A stretch of 64,000 nt of DNA from an uncultured Desulfobacteraceae bacterium (GCA_903953895.1 CAJBLH010000013.1:38064-102063), one strand, 5' to 3'; positions 23,108 through 32,632 are shown, numbered from the stretch's first letter. A program made the numbers and translations. The notes: a model not told the origin generated them from the sequence alone.

Positions 23108-24526
23108 TCACTCTACTGCTTTCGGCAATGCATCATCACTGAACCGCTTATCCGTCATCCGATATTTTTCGATCTTTCTGTAAACCGTAGCCGTATTGAT
23201 CCCAAGAATCATTGCGGTTTTTTTTCGGTTTCCTCCGGTTTCCTGAAGCGCCCGAAGAATGTGCTGCTTTTCCAGGTCTTCAAGCGTCATCAGACCGTTA
23301 CCTTTATTTGATAAAAAACGGTCGGGTTCCAGACTACGAATCGATGAAAGTGTCAGTACCCGAGAACTTTCCAACAAAACAGCCGATGCCATCATGTTTT
23401 CCAGCTCCCGGATATTCCCGGGGAAAGAATACCCCATAAGACATTGTTGCAGTTCCGGGGAAATAGATTCAATGGGGTTGGCTTTACTGTTTCCATATTT
23501 TTGAACGAAATATCGGGCCAAAGGAAGGATATCTTTTTTTCGTTCTCTGAGTGGTGGCATCTTGATGGTGTACATGCTCAACCGATAAAACAAATCCGCT
23601 CTGAAACGCTCCTGCTTGACCTCATTTAGAATATCCCGGTTTGTTGCCGCCAGAATTCGAACATCGATACTCTTGCTGCTGGTACTGCCCAATCGGTAAA
23701 ATTCTTTTTCCTGTATGACTCTGAGCAGCTTACCCTGGAGTGACGGAGCCAGTTCAGTAATTTCATCCAGAAATAGCGTTCCGCCATGAGCCGCTTCAAA
23801 AAAACCTTTTTTATCGCTGATGGCATGGGTATAGGCACCTTTGGTATGTCCGAAAAACTCATCTTCAAAAAGTGTCTGTGTAAAAGCGGCCATATTGACG
23901 GCAAGAAAGGGTTCGGAAGCTCGGCTGCTCAATTTGTGAATCATACGGGCCATCATTTCCTTACCCGTACCCGATTCACCTGTAATGACCACGCTGTAAT
24001 CTGTGGGTGCAACCGCCTCGATCTGATAAAAAACCAGCGCCATTAAATCGTCTTCTGCAACGATTTCATCGAAAGCATGGGGATTGAGTAGATTTGAAAA
24101 AGACTGCTTTCCAGCAAAACGTGCTACTTCTTTTCTAAGATGGTACCGTTTCAGCGCCCGTTGAAGTATCTCTACCAGTTTTTCACCATTGACCGGTTTA
24201 ACCAGATAATCATATGCTCCCAGCCTTATGGCTTGAATTGCCGTAGAAACCTCATCATTTGCGGTAACTATCAAACAAACAGTTTCCGGGAATTCTTTTT
24301 TTATGTTCTCCAGAATTTGCAGGCCACTGACATGCGGCAAGAGCAAATCCAGAAGAATTATTTGGTAAGGGTTTTTGCGAACTCTGTCCATCACCAGCCT
24401 GCTGTCGGAAATGGTGTCCGGCTCCGGCAGATCCGCGCTGAGCAACGTGGCCTTGATACTCAACAAAAGTCCGGGATCATCATCTACAACCAGAATGGGA
24501 GACTTTTCATAAACGGATTCCATCAT
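23108..24526 (-). CDS. NtrC-family sigma-54 response regulator
   Basis: This 472-residue regulator has an N-terminal receiver (VVDDDPG, phospho-Asp in IILLDLLLP, K in YLVKPVN), a sigma-54 AAA+ domain (Walker A GESGTGKEMMARM, Walker B GTLFLDEITE) and a Fis-type helix-turn-helix (GGNRKKTAMILGINTATVYR). The sigma-54 contact loop reads GAYTHA rather than GAFTGA. Its place at the edge of the flagellar locus, next to a hybrid kinase, suggests a FlgR/FleR-like role. It could drive the -24/-12 promoter at 47351-47366, but that is an inference. Confidence 0.9.
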   Translation of the reverse strand: MMESVYEKSPILVVDDDPGLLLSIKATLLSADLPEPDTISDSRLVMDRVRKNPYQIILLDLLLPHVSGLQILENIKKEFPETVCLIVTANDEVSTAIQAIRLGAYDYLVKPVNGEKLVEILQRALKRYHLRKEVARFAGKQSFSNLLNPHAFDEIVAEDDLMALVFYQIEAVAPTDYSVVITGESGTGKEMMARMIHKLSSRASEPFLAVNMAAFTQTLFEDEFFGHTKGAYTHAISDKKGFFEAAHGGTLFLDEITELAPSLQGKLLRVIQEKEFYRLGSTSSKSIDVRILAATNRDILNEVKQERFRADLFYRLSMYTIKMPPLRERKKDILPLARYFVQKYGNSKANPIESISPELQQCLMGYSFPGNIRELENMMASAVLLESSRVLTLSSIRSLEPDRFLSNKGNGLMTLEDLEKQHILRALQETGGNRKKTAMILGINTATVYRKIEKYRMTDKRFSDDALPKAVE

Positions 24527-24682
24527 ACCTCATTTTACAACAATCAGCCGAGAACAGGGATGAGCCTGCCTTCTATCTTTATAGATTCTGGACGGTCAAA
24601 CGGCGTTTTCCGCTAACTCTCTTCTGCCAGCGGGAGAGATTGAAAGTTTCTAAAAGCACAGATTGTGACCGTTTAACGTATA

Positions 24683-26350
24683 CTACATCAGAATTTTGTC
24701 AACCCTAATTACAAAGTCTTTCAGATTAAACGGTTTATAGAGAATATCGATGAATCCGAACTCAGAGATATCACCCAAGAGCGGATGGCCTTCATGCCCG
24801 GTTATCATCATGATTTTCATATCCGAGAGGACAGGATCTTTTTTGATCACTCTGCAGACCTCGACACCATTCATTTCAGGCATAAACAAATCCATGACCA
24901 AGAGATCCGGCCGGTGAGAACCCAGACGGATACACGCTTCAATGCCATTGGAAGCTTCTTCGACGATGTAAGAACGTCGTTGTATCAGAACTTCCCTCAG
25001 CATTTCACGGATCGATGCATCGTCATCCACGACCAGAATGCGCAAAGGCTTACGCTTGAGTACCGTTGGTAAATGTACATGAAACGTGGCGCCTTCACCC
25101 GGGATGCTCTCGAATGTGATAGTCCCACCATGCGACTTGATGAGATTATAAGATACAGAAAGTCCGAGTCCGGTTCCCCCTTTTTCCTGTTTATCGGTGA
25201 TAAAGGGATTAAAGAGTTTTCCGACAATGGCGGGATTCACTCCTTTTCCATTGTCCGATACCGATATTCGGATATCGCCATCCTGGGACAGAAGACGTGT
25301 AGATATCCGAATTTTTCCGCACTCATGCGCAATGGACTCCGCAGCATTGATGATCAAATTCAGAATCACCTGTTCAATATTCTGAAGGTTTCCCGTTACG
25401 GTGGGAAGATGGTCTTCCATATCCAGATCGACTTCGACATTCAGTTTTCTCAGGGTGGATTGGGAAAGCCGTATGGCATTTTCGATGGCATCATTGATCT
25501 GCATCGGAATTTTCTCGGATTGGCCTGAAAATCTTGAAAAACTCTTCAGGTCGGTCACGATTGCCGCCACGCGTTTTGCAGCCATATCCATATCGGAAAT
25601 GAGCTGCATCAGATGATGGTTGATAAAATCTAACCGCAGGCCTCCATACTTTCTCTGAGGATGCTGTATCGCCTGACCATTGAGAACGGGAATGATATCC
25701 TGCCAGATTTTTTCCAGAAGGGGTATATTGTAGATGATCAAATTGATTGGATTATTGATTTCATGCGCCACACCGGCTATCAGAGCTCCGAGCGCCTCCA
25801 TTTTCTGCGCCTGGTGCAATTGATTCAAGAGTTGACTGCGATCGGTAATATCTTGAATCGTCTCCATTGCCCCGACGACCTTACCTGCAGAATCGCGAAT
25901 CGCCACAGCTACAAAATAGATATTTCGCTTCTCTCCCTGAATGTCCAGTTCATCAGAGGCCTCATAGGCCCCAGGAATGTTTGCACATCTGGAAAAGCTA
26001 TTGTTATCATACCAATTTCGCATGACACTTTCGTCCGCATCCAAAACCAGGTCAACCAGAAGGGGACGATATTGCCCTCTGTAAAAAATCCTGGAATCTA
26101 CGGGCTGGTTCAATACCGTTTCTTTCAGAACTCCGGTCAGAATTTCACAGGCCCGGTTCCAAATCACCACACGATGGTCCGTATCGATGATAAATATTGG
26201 AATGGGGTTCCCATCCACCATGGATGAAAGAAATTCGCCTTCGAAAATATGGCAAGTATCCGGCGCCTGTAGTTCTGAAACTACAGATGGATTCATGAAT
26301 TCCTGGGGTTGACTAACCATGTGTCTCCTCATGATCGCATCAATTATCAT
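24683..26350 (-). CDS. PAS hybrid sensor kinase with C-terminal receiver
   Basis: This 555-residue cytosolic protein has a PAS domain (about 45-170, IPIFIIDTDHRVVIWNRACE) and a HisKA domain with the phospho-His motif ALIAGVAHEINNP. A HATPase domain follows (N-box VILNLIINAAES, G1 DNGKGV, G2 GTGLGLS), and the receiver spans about 430-555 (VVDDDASI, LLVMDLFMP, K in YKPFNL). It has no membrane segment. The ATG at 26320 has GAGGAG just upstream and could be the true start. It lies about 150 bases upstream of the NtrC-type regulator in the same direction, and the pair may form one pathway. Confidence 0.9.
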   Translation of the reverse strand: MIIDAIMRRHMVSQPQEFMNPSVVSELQAPDTCHIFEGEFLSSMVDGNPIPIFIIDTDHRVVIWNRACEILTGVLKETVLNQPVDSRIFYRGQYRPLLVDLVLDADESVMRNWYDNNSFSRCANIPGAYEASDELDIQGEKRNIYFVAVAIRDSAGKVVGAMETIQDITDRSQLLNQLHQAQKMEALGALIAGVAHEINNPINLIIYNIPLLEKIWQDIIPVLNGQAIQHPQRKYGGLRLDFINHHLMQLISDMDMAAKRVAAIVTDLKSFSRFSGQSEKIPMQINDAIENAIRLSQSTLRKLNVEVDLDMEDHLPTVTGNLQNIEQVILNLIINAAESIAHECGKIRISTRLLSQDGDIRISVSDNGKGVNPAIVGKLFNPFITDKQEKGGTGLGLSVSYNLIKSHGGTITFESIPGEGATFHVHLPTVLKRKPLRILVVDDDASIREMLREVLIQRRSYIVEEASNGIEACIRLGSHRPDLLVMDLFMPEMNGVEVCRVIKKDPVLSDMKIMMITGHEGHPLLGDISEFGFIDILYKPFNLKDFVIRVDKILM

Positions 26351-26892
26351 TTTCTGATTCTATAATATACTGTTTTTCAAATCAACCTCATTCAGATTTG
26401 AGCTACTGAAAGAATAATACTTTATTTTATCAACCCTAAATCCAAAACTCACTGACGAATGTTATAAATTGAAATAAAGGAACCCAAATCAAGAATTTCA
26501 GCCAGTTGTATTGCGCATAGGGTTCATTTGGAAATTCCCTCAAGTTTTTCTTCAGGCTGCCGATAAAAAGTACCATACAGGTTGCATGATTCCAAGGCAA
26601 TTCACAACACGGCAACATTTATTATTTAATGGTTTTTTGATCTTTATCCTGAAGCATGATAAATACTGTTTTGTTAGGTAACGATGGATACGATTTCTCT
26701 CGGGCTGATCATAAGCAACCCGGTGGATTGGTCATGATATCACAACAAACCGTTTGACATTCAGTCGATCTTGATGCAGTTACGGAGATATTCTGGATGA
26801 TAATTGACGGTGTCATTGTGTTGAGACAAAGTCCTATTCATATACCACTGAACATATCCTAAAAATGAAAAATCGAGTTGGGAGAATCATGC
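26351..26892. other. Gene-free divergent spacer before cheW
   Basis: This spacer of about 540 bases separates the hybrid kinase (minus) from cheW (plus). The ORFs here have no family features. It should hold promoters for both directions, but I find no convincing sigma-54 or sigma-28 consensus. Confidence 0.5.
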
Positions 26893-27405
26893 ATGGAATT
26901 AGATGTTGCAAAATCACTAGATGGTATCATATCAACCCTTACCAGTCGGGATGGCAAGTACCTGACTTTTACACTGGCAAACGAAGACTACGGCATCGGC
27001 ATCCTTAAAATCAAGGAAATCATTGGTATGATGCCAATCACTTCAGTTCCCCAGACGCCTTCCTTTGTCAAAGGAGTGATCAATTTGCGAGGAAAGGTTA
27101 TACCGGTTGTGGATTTACGTTTGAAATTCGGAATAGCAGCAATCGATTATACGGAACGAACCTGTATTATTGTGGTGGAGATTACCGGCCAATCCGGAGC
27201 TGTCAAAATCGGTATTGTCGTCGATGCCGTTTCCGAAGTCCTCAACATAAAAGCTGAAGACATTGAAAATACACCAGCCTTCGGAACCCGTGTCAATACC
27301 GATTATATTCTGGGAATGGCAAAAATTGGCAGCAGCGTCAAGATTCTTCTCGACATTGATAAGGTATTGACTACACAGGATTTGGTTAGTCTTGGCGATT
27401 CATAA
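26893..27405 (+). CDS. cheW: Chemotaxis coupling protein CheW
   Basis: The track start is a TTG at 26878; the ATG at 26893 (MELDVAKSLDG) with GGGAG about nine bases upstream is better. The 170-residue product is a single CheW domain: YLTFTLANEDYGIGILKIKE at the start, VPQTPSFVKGVINLRGKVIPVVDLR in the middle, GIVVDAVSEVL and the VKILLDIDKVL end. CheW links chemoreceptors to CheA. It is the only clear plus-strand motility gene in the window and stands alone. The che cluster at 34-41 kb has no cheW, so this copy may serve it. Confidence 0.9.
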   Translation: MELDVAKSLDGIISTLTSRDGKYLTFTLANEDYGIGILKIKEIIGMMPITSVPQTPSFVKGVINLRGKVIPVVDLRLKFGIAAIDYTERTCIIVVEITGQSGAVKIGIVVDAVSEVLNIKAEDIENTPAFGTRVNTDYILGMAKIGSSVKILLDIDKVLTTQDLVSLGDS

Positions 27406-27424
27406 CATCTTTCACAGCACATAA

Positions 27425-27616
27425 TATAGCTTTTAAGATAAACGGCCATGGCATTGACAATAATGCCGCTCACATAGATGAAAATCAAGCGTTTTTTCAT
27501 TCGTGGTTCAAAAAGTATTTTCATGGTAGTGTTTTTGGGAAGGCAGCAGTGAGGAAATAGTACTTTTCGCGTTCATCCCCGACCGATAACGCACCCAAAA
27601 GCCTTATCGCTATAGC
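27425..27616. repeat. MITE-like repeat, copy 1 (with internal insertion)
   Basis: It carries the family's left end (TATAGCTTTTAAGATAA) and right part (TTGGGAAGGCAGCAG ... CCGATAACGCACCCA ... CTATAGC). About 90 extra bases lie between the left end and the core. The central stem is degenerate here. Other copies are at 31949, 40965 and, in part, 12204. Confidence 0.8.
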
Positions 27617-27757
27617 ATAGAATAAAATTGTAACAACCATACATGCAGATAGCCACCTTCCTCTTTGCAGGGAGGATGTAAGTAAAAAGCGCATATTTTA
27701 GCAGGTTAACGTAAAGCAACCTGCATGTATGGTTTTCAAAAAGACATGGAGGTCTTG

Positions 27758-27973
27758 ATGAAAACCAATATTAATCCAGTATTTTTTTTGTACCAGAGCC
27801 TTCACAGAAAGCCCGATACAATTTCCGAGTCATTCTCTGGCAATAAATCGCAATATGCCAGAAAAATGACGATGATTTGTCGCCAACTGATCTACGAGTC
27901 AACTGCGGATGATGTTTTCTGGGTTCTTCCCTCAAAGCTTCAGCGTGAAAAACCACTCGAAAAATTGCTTTGA
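27758..27973 (+). CDS. Possible 71-residue hypothetical protein
   Basis: This ATG follows GGAGG by five bases (GGAGGTCTTGATG), the main reason to list it. The 71-residue product (MKTNINPVFFLYQ...) is basic and polar, with an aromatic patch (DDVFWVLPSKLQR). It resembles no family I know. It sits alone between a repeat copy and the convergent end of the 28008-28217 gene, 35 bases away. It may be a chance frame. Confidence 0.3.
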   Translation: MKTNINPVFFLYQSLHRKPDTISESFSGNKSQYARKMTMICRQLIYESTADDVFWVLPSKLQREKPLEKLL

Positions 27974-28007
27974 TCCAATGCAGTTTGGTAAGAACAAGCT
28001 GGGGAAT

Positions 28008-28217
28008 TTATTCGAGATGGTAATCAGAGCGCTCAAAAAGAGGTTGTTTGTCCTTGCTGACAAACATCTGGCAGGGTTTCCCGGATGAATTTCGTTCCAC
28101 GACTCTGCCGGGAATTTCCCGACTTTTGAATCCGAACGCGTTACATCCGTGGGGTTGATTTTTATCCCAGGTAATGTGGTAATGTTTGCAATGTTGACAA
28201 ATTGGAGCTGTCATCAA
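28008..28217 (-). CDS. Small cysteine-motif protein
   Basis: This 69-residue protein has the cysteine/histidine pattern CQHCKHYHITW, HGCNAFGFKSR and KPCQMF, consistent with one bound metal or Fe-S site. Such small proteins are common at the end of motility operons in this group. Some resemble the Cys-rich start of family 4 uracil-DNA glycosylases, but there is no enzyme domain here. Its ATG overlaps the stop of the CheD-like gene by four bases. Function unknown. Confidence 0.6.
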   Translation of the reverse strand: MMTAPICQHCKHYHITWDKNQPHGCNAFGFKSREIPGRVVERNSSGKPCQMFVSKDKQPLFERSDYHLE

Positions 28218-28735
28218 TTTCTGTCATCCTCATAAGGATACCAGTCTGATTTTCGAAGTTTTTCAACTTTCAGCACGGCAATCTCATTGGTATGCGTGGA
28301 GTAGACAATCTTTCGGCCCTTACTGCCGCCCGTGTCCTCGGATGTTACGACTATTTTTTCTCTGGATAGTATTTTTCGGGCAATTCTGATGTTTTCCTGT
28401 CCCATATTCTGATGCGACAGCTCCGGATTGTGGGCTCCGCCGACAATCTGCGCCTCAAGATTCTTGATTTTGGAACCGTCTTCCAACATCATGCGAATCA
28501 ATGTCCATACCGCCACATTGCCATAGCGGGTCGTTGTTTTTCCTTTTTCGCGAATCAACGGCAATTGGAAACTGTTCATTCCGCCTACCTTGCGCTTTCG
28601 GTCAAACAAACAAATCGACACCCCTGACCCCAAGACCGCAGAAATAACCGTCGGCCCTGAAGGCATGACCACAAAGCCGGGTTCCAGAAAATAATTTGCC
28701 GGTGCTAACGCTTGTGAAGCATCATACATGGTCAT
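28214..28735 (-). CDS. Degenerate CheD-like protein (catalytic Cys and His replaced)
   Basis: This 173-residue protein matches the CheD fold: VVMPSGPTVISAVLGSG, VGGMNSFQLPL, LEAQIVGGAH and IRIARKILSREKI. CheD deamidates chemoreceptor glutamines using a Cys, a His and a Thr. Here the LGSC site reads LGSGVS (Gly38) and the (M/L)xH site reads GGMNSF (Ser55), while the second CheD (37012) keeps THALGSC and GGLLH. Deamidase activity is therefore unlikely. It may keep a binding role, for example with CheC/CheX or receptors. It overlaps both neighbours by four bases. Confidence 0.8.
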   Translation of the reverse strand: MTMYDASQALAPANYFLEPGFVVMPSGPTVISAVLGSGVSICLFDRKRKVGGMNSFQLPLIREKGKTTTRYGNVAVWTLIRMMLEDGSKIKNLEAQIVGGAHNPELSHQNMGQENIRIARKILSREKIVVTSEDTGGSKGRKIVYSTHTNEIAVLKVEKLRKSDWYPYEDDRN

Positions 28736-29193
28736 TTTCGCGAATCGACGACGATTCCCATATTGTTCAACATCTGCCAGGCTTTATCCCGGTCAGATTC
28801 ATTTTGGGAACTTGATCCGGAGACAATGATGGCCTGAATCACATCATCGCCGATACCCGCCTGTTTCAGTTTGATGATATCGTCAACCGAAGTCAGATTT
28901 AGCGGCTTGACATCCTGTCCATAGACCACGGACGATCGGTCTTTCAGGAATGAACCCTCGGAAATCAGAACCTGCATCGTCTTGTCCGATAGCCTTGCCT
29001 TGGTCTTGAGATCGATCAGTTCATCAACGGTAAAAGCGCATGTTTCAACAACTTTTTCCTTGATAATCAACTGAATTGTATCCCCGCTCAAACCCGCCCT
29101 GTTGAGTCGATTGATGTCTTCGCCGCTGATTCCCCAAACGGAATCGGTAAATATCAGAACCATCCCGAAGACAATCCACAATATTTTGTTCAT
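28732..29193 (-). CDS. Secreted hypothetical protein of the flgL operon
   Basis: This 153-residue protein has a signal peptide (MNKILWIVFGMVLIFTDSVWG) and two similar helical stretches, INRLNRAGLSGDTIQLII and IIKLKQAGIGDDVIQAII, about 80 residues apart. Such short helical pairs recall degenerate helix-hairpin or SHOCT-like folds. The product should be periplasmic. It lies five bases after flgL and overlaps the CheD-like gene by four. It may help assembly of the outer filament parts, but no function can be stated. Confidence 0.6.
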   Translation of the reverse strand: MNKILWIVFGMVLIFTDSVWGISGEDINRLNRAGLSGDTIQLIIKEKVVETCAFTVDELIDLKTKARLSDKTMQVLISEGSFLKDRSSVVYGQDVKPLNLTSVDDIIKLKQAGIGDDVIQAIIVSGSSSQNESDRDKAWQMLNNMGIVVDSRK

Positions 29194-29197
29194 CAGA

Positions 29198-30109
29198 CTA
29201 CCTCAGATAATCCAGAAGGCTGGGTTGAATAATTTTGGAAGCCGAAGCCAAGGATGCCTGATATGCAGATTGCTGCGCTGTCAAATCCGTGACAGCCTGC
29301 GTCAAATCCAGGTCTTCGGTATCCGATAGCATCTGCGATATGTTGAGTTTATATGTTTCCCAATGGGCTTCTGTTGAATCCAACCGATTCAACCGTGCCC
29401 CGACATTCGACCGTTCATTGGTGATCTGGGTCTGTACTTGATCCAGTGAATCCAGATAGCCGGAAATGGCAGTCTCATTATTGCTCTCCAAATCGGTAAT
29501 GAGATCCGTCAAAACCACTACAGGGTCCTTCTTTATTGTAGAAAGCGGATCGAGCGGATCGACACTACTAAACGCATTCTCCCCACTGACAGCGACATCC
29601 ATCGAAACTCCGTCAGCGATCATCACGGAAAACTCCCCACCATCTCCCTGAAATTCGGATGAAGTTGATAGATTATAGGGCTGATCAACAGTGTTCCGAC
29701 CTCCAAACAGATAACGATCTCCCTGCTTCGTATTGGCCAATTGAATCAATTGATCCCGAATCTGCCGGACTTCCTGGGCTGCAGCATTACGGCTTTCTGC
29801 ACTGGCAGTTCCAGTAGCCTGAGCGACAGTCAGTTCTCTGGCTCGGTTCAGTACCTCATTGATGTCCGCCAACGCAGATTCCCCAGCCTCCAGGCCGGAT
29901 CGCGCATTCGATATATTTCTGACATATTGATCCATCGAATCCAGCATTTTATGATAACCCAGCGATTTTGAGATACCCACCGGATCATCCGATGCACGCA
30001 TGATCCGTTTTCCGGAAGAAATATGGCTTTGGGTATTAAGAAGCTTTTCAACATTTCTCGACAAATTGCTATTGACCTGATTGGCCATCATTTTTTGGGT
30101 AATTCTCAT
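29198..30109 (-). CDS. flgL: Flagellar hook-filament junction protein FlgL (HAP3)
   Basis: This 303-residue protein has the flagellin-like N-terminus MRITQKMMANQVNSNLSRNV with SSGKRIMRASDDPVGIS, and the C-terminus SDTEDLDLTQAVTDLTAQQSAYQ. FlgL forms the junction between the hook and the filament together with FlgK. It is downstream of motAB with a 12-base gap. Flagellin itself is not encoded in the window. Confidence 0.92.
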   Translation of the reverse strand: MRITQKMMANQVNSNLSRNVEKLLNTQSHISSGKRIMRASDDPVGISKSLGYHKMLDSMDQYVRNISNARSGLEAGESALADINEVLNRARELTVAQATGTASAESRNAAAQEVRQIRDQLIQLANTKQGDRYLFGGRNTVDQPYNLSTSSEFQGDGGEFSVMIADGVSMDVAVSGENAFSSVDPLDPLSTIKKDPVVVLTDLITDLESNNETAISGYLDSLDQVQTQITNERSNVGARLNRLDSTEAHWETYKLNISQMLSDTEDLDLTQAVTDLTAQQSAYQASLASASKIIQPSLLDYLR

Positions 30110-30121
30110 GAGATACCCTCC

Positions 30122-30967
30122 TCACCTGATAACTTTGATCTTTCCCTTCAAGTTATTTCCCTCTTCCTGTGGTTTATCCTTGAATTGATAAAACATCAGG
30201 ATGCTGATTCTACGATTTCTCGGGTCATAGAGATTGGTCTTAACGAGCGGTTCGGTAGCAGCATATCCGGTTACCCGCATCAGCATCTCCGTCGGCAAAC
30301 CGGCCCGCTCCAGCTCTTTTCGGGCGATAGAAGCCCTTTCTGTGGAAAGCTCCCAATTGCTGTATTTTTGCGGAGCCGCATAGACCAGCGCATCTGTATG
30401 CCCTTCGATGGCAATCTTACGATTGCTGGCGATAATGGCCGGAGCAATCGTTTTCAGAATCCGCTTGCCGTTTGCCGATATTTCAGCACTGCCCAGCGAA
30501 AACATGGTCCCGGTTTCCTTATCCAGAATCTCAACCCGAACAGCCCCCTCAAACGTATCGATAATAATCTGGTCTTTGAAATCGGCAAGTTTAACCTCTA
30601 TTTCTTTTTTCAGTTTCTCGCTCAACATCTCAGCACTTTTCTGCGCTATTTCTTCCTCATTCCCTCCATCGATTTGGAGCGATAGCTCAGGTTTTCCGAC
30701 CGCCTGATCATCCATCAAATTGACTTTAGGGTTAACCTTGGTTTCAACAAACGACAACCCGCTTTTATCAAACACATTAAAGTGCTTGAAATAATAGGAA
30801 ACGCCCGCCCGTTTCTCGGGAGAAACCATTGCAAGCAGCCACATCAGCAAAAAGAAAGCCATCATGGCCGTCACAAGATCAGCATAAGCCACCTTCCAGG
30901 CGCCGCCGTGACCACCGCCGTGCCCTTTCTTCCTAACCTTCTTGATGATTACTGGTTGCCCTTCCAA
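30122..30967 (-). CDS. motB: Flagellar stator protein MotB
   Basis: This 281-residue protein has one N-terminal membrane helix with the ion-binding Asp (VAYADLVTAMMAFFLLMW, Asp30), a plug/linker region, and the OmpA-type peptidoglycan domain (IAIEGHTDALVY, YDPRNRRISI). The helix sequence is of the proton-type MotB kind. It overlaps motA by 19 bases. The short basic, glycine-rich head (KKVRKKGHGGGHGG) is typical of this group. Confidence 0.92.
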   Translation of the reverse strand: MEGQPVIIKKVRKKGHGGGHGGAWKVAYADLVTAMMAFFLLMWLLAMVSPEKRAGVSYYFKHFNVFDKSGLSFVETKVNPKVNLMDDQAVGKPELSLQIDGGNEEEIAQKSAEMLSEKLKKEIEVKLADFKDQIIIDTFEGAVRVEILDKETGTMFSLGSAEISANGKRILKTIAPAIIASNRKIAIEGHTDALVYAAPQKYSNWELSTERASIARKELERAGLPTEMLMRVTGYAATEPLVKTNLYDPRNRRISILMFYQFKDKPQEEGNNLKGKIKVIR

Positions 30968-31812
30968 TTTTTGATTTCCTCATTGAGTTCTTCAAATCCC
31001 GGCCGATCCGCAAGCGGAATAGCTCTTCTGGCAGACTCCACCGCTGATTGGGGAGCAGCACCGCTGGCCATGGCCAGAATCGCTGTTTTAATGACGTTTA
31101 AATAGGCTTCATGTTCCTTGGCCTTATTTTCAAGATTGGTTGCCACGGGTCCAACAAATCCATAGCTGAGCAGAACTCCCAGAAAAGTTCCCACCAGGGC
31201 TGCCCCGATACTGTGCCCGAGAACTTCCGGCGGTTCGCTGATTTTTCCCATGGTCAGAACCACGCCCAGAACACAGGCAACAATACCCAGTGCCGGCAAA
31301 GCGTCCGAAACTTTTGTCAGTGCCGCAGCGGGAATTATCGCATCGTGTTCCTGGGCCGCTATATCGATTTCCATTAAATTTTCCAGTTCATGCGGGGTCA
31401 TGTTGGAAGAAATTATCGTTCGGAAATTATCGCAGATAAAATTCACTGTCGATGCGCTGGATGCAACAGTGTGATATTTTTTGAAGACTTCACTCTCTTC
31501 CGGGTGATCAATATCCGATTCGATGGCCAGAAATCCTTCTCGTTTGACTTTGAAAAAAATTTCATTCAACAGCAGCAGTAGTTCAACATAGGCTTTTTTG
31601 TCAAGTTCATGGCCGCCGAATATCCCGGTGAGTGCTTTTATGGTCAAAGAAATCGTTTTTTTGGAAGAACCGGTCACAAACGTACCCACAGCCGCTCCGC
31701 CGATAATGACCAGTTCCGCAGGCTGAAACAGAACGCCGAATTGACCATGTTCCATCACATATCCGCCTGCGATAGATACTATTACAACAACAATCCCGAT
31801 AGCAACATACAT
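30949..31812 (-). CDS. motA: Flagellar stator protein MotA
   Basis: This 287-residue protein has four membrane helices: GIVVVIVSIAGGYVME, AELVIIGGAAVGTFV, LGIVACVLGVVLTMG and GAALVGTFLGVLLSYGF. The second to third loop is charged (HELDKKAYVELLLLLNEIF). It is the enterobacterial-type MotA in length. A second MotA/PomA-like gene is at 59948. The two stator sets may use different ions or run under different loads; that is inference. Confidence 0.92.
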   Translation of the reverse strand: MYVAIGIVVVIVSIAGGYVMEHGQFGVLFQPAELVIIGGAAVGTFVTGSSKKTISLTIKALTGIFGGHELDKKAYVELLLLLNEIFFKVKREGFLAIESDIDHPEESEVFKKYHTVASSASTVNFICDNFRTIISSNMTPHELENLMEIDIAAQEHDAIIPAAALTKVSDALPALGIVACVLGVVLTMGKISEPPEVLGHSIGAALVGTFLGVLLSYGFVGPVATNLENKAKEHEAYLNVIKTAILAMASGAAPQSAVESARRAIPLADRPGFEELNEEIKNWKGNQ

Positions 31813-31948
31813 AGGTCAATACATCCTGTTTCTGTGAAGGGGCCAGGAATCACTCCCAACCTGTCTTCATGCCACATTTTCAATACAACGTCATGGAGAG
31901 TTATGAAATTGAATAGCCTGACATGATTCAGACAAAAAAATCATGAGA

Positions 31949-32055
31949 CATAGCTTTTAAGATAATGATTTTGGGAAGGCAGCAGGGCGGGGATAGGCCT
32001 TTTTCGGCCATCCCTGACCGATAACACACCCAGAATCTTATCTGGAAATCTATAG
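31949..32055. repeat. MITE-like repeat, copy 2
   Basis: This copy of about 107 bp has ends TAGCTTTTAAGATAA and CTATAG. The central stem GGGATAGGCC / GGCCATCCC keeps pairing where copy 3 has GACC/GGTC, which is a compensatory change. It ends two bases before the stop of the PilZ-like gene. Confidence 0.85.
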
Positions 32056-32056
32056 G

Positions 32057-32632
32057 TTATAAGTTAGATGTTTTTGATCGCTGTCTGAGTTTTCGGACAA
32101 TTTCTCGTTGACGATTCATCAAATAATATCCCATAATTTGTTTTACGTCATCCGCCATTTCTGAAAATTGAATCCATATTTCATGCTGTTCCGATGTAAC
32201 GATTCCGACATGTAATACCCTGCCATACAGAATGATCCAAACCGGCGTATTTACAGGCAGCAGCATTTTAATTTCAACAAAATCACCGGTTACAAAATCA
32301 TTAGAAGTCAAAACTCGCATATCTTCTTCGCTGATGGACACCTGTCGGTTTTGGGCCTGGTTGAATCCATCGCTGTTCTGAATCAGCTTTTCCAGGATCG
32401 AATTCAGTTTTGCGTCAATGGAAATCAGTTTTTTCCAGAGCTTGGGGCTGATCGTTTCATCCGGCAGATCTTCTTCGAGTACGGAAAGCCCGATGCCGGA
32501 ATAGAATCCGGAATAAATCATGGCTTTGGTACAGGAAGCATCCTCAATTTTTTTTAAAGCAATCAAGAGAACATCTTCGACACGATATGAGGACTGCCGC
32601 CCATCCGTCTGAACATCCATAATATTTCGCAT
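32057..32632 (-). CDS. Putative PilZ-like protein
   Basis: This 191-residue protein has an N-terminal helical half (RVEDVLLIALKKI, SPKLWKKLISIDAKLNSILEKL). The C-terminal barrel-like half has a weak PilZ core: VSISEEDMRVL in the place of NLSxxGm, DFVEIKMLLP, and WIILYGRVLHVG. It lacks the RxxxR motif in front, so c-di-GMP binding is doubtful. Proteins of this kind (atypical PilZ) are common in flagellar operons of this group. It follows flgK by about 80 bases in the same direction. Confidence 0.6.
   Translation of the reverse strand: MRNIMDVQTDGRQSSYRVEDVLLIALKKIEDASCTKAMIYSGFYSGIGLSVLEEDLPDETISPKLWKKLISIDAKLNSILEKLIQNSDGFNQAQNRQVSISEEDMRVLTSNDFVTGDFVEIKMLLPVNTPVWIILYGRVLHVGIVTSEQHEIWIQFSEMADDVKQIMGYYLMNRQREIVRKLRQRSKTSNL

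Noticed and set aside
24527-24682. TGGCAG near 24630 as a possible sigma-54 promoter for the NtrC-type gene
   Set aside because: There is no -12 box at the required spacing.
26436-26618. 60-residue frame upstream of cheW
   Set aside because: No RBS, family feature or neighbour context supports it.
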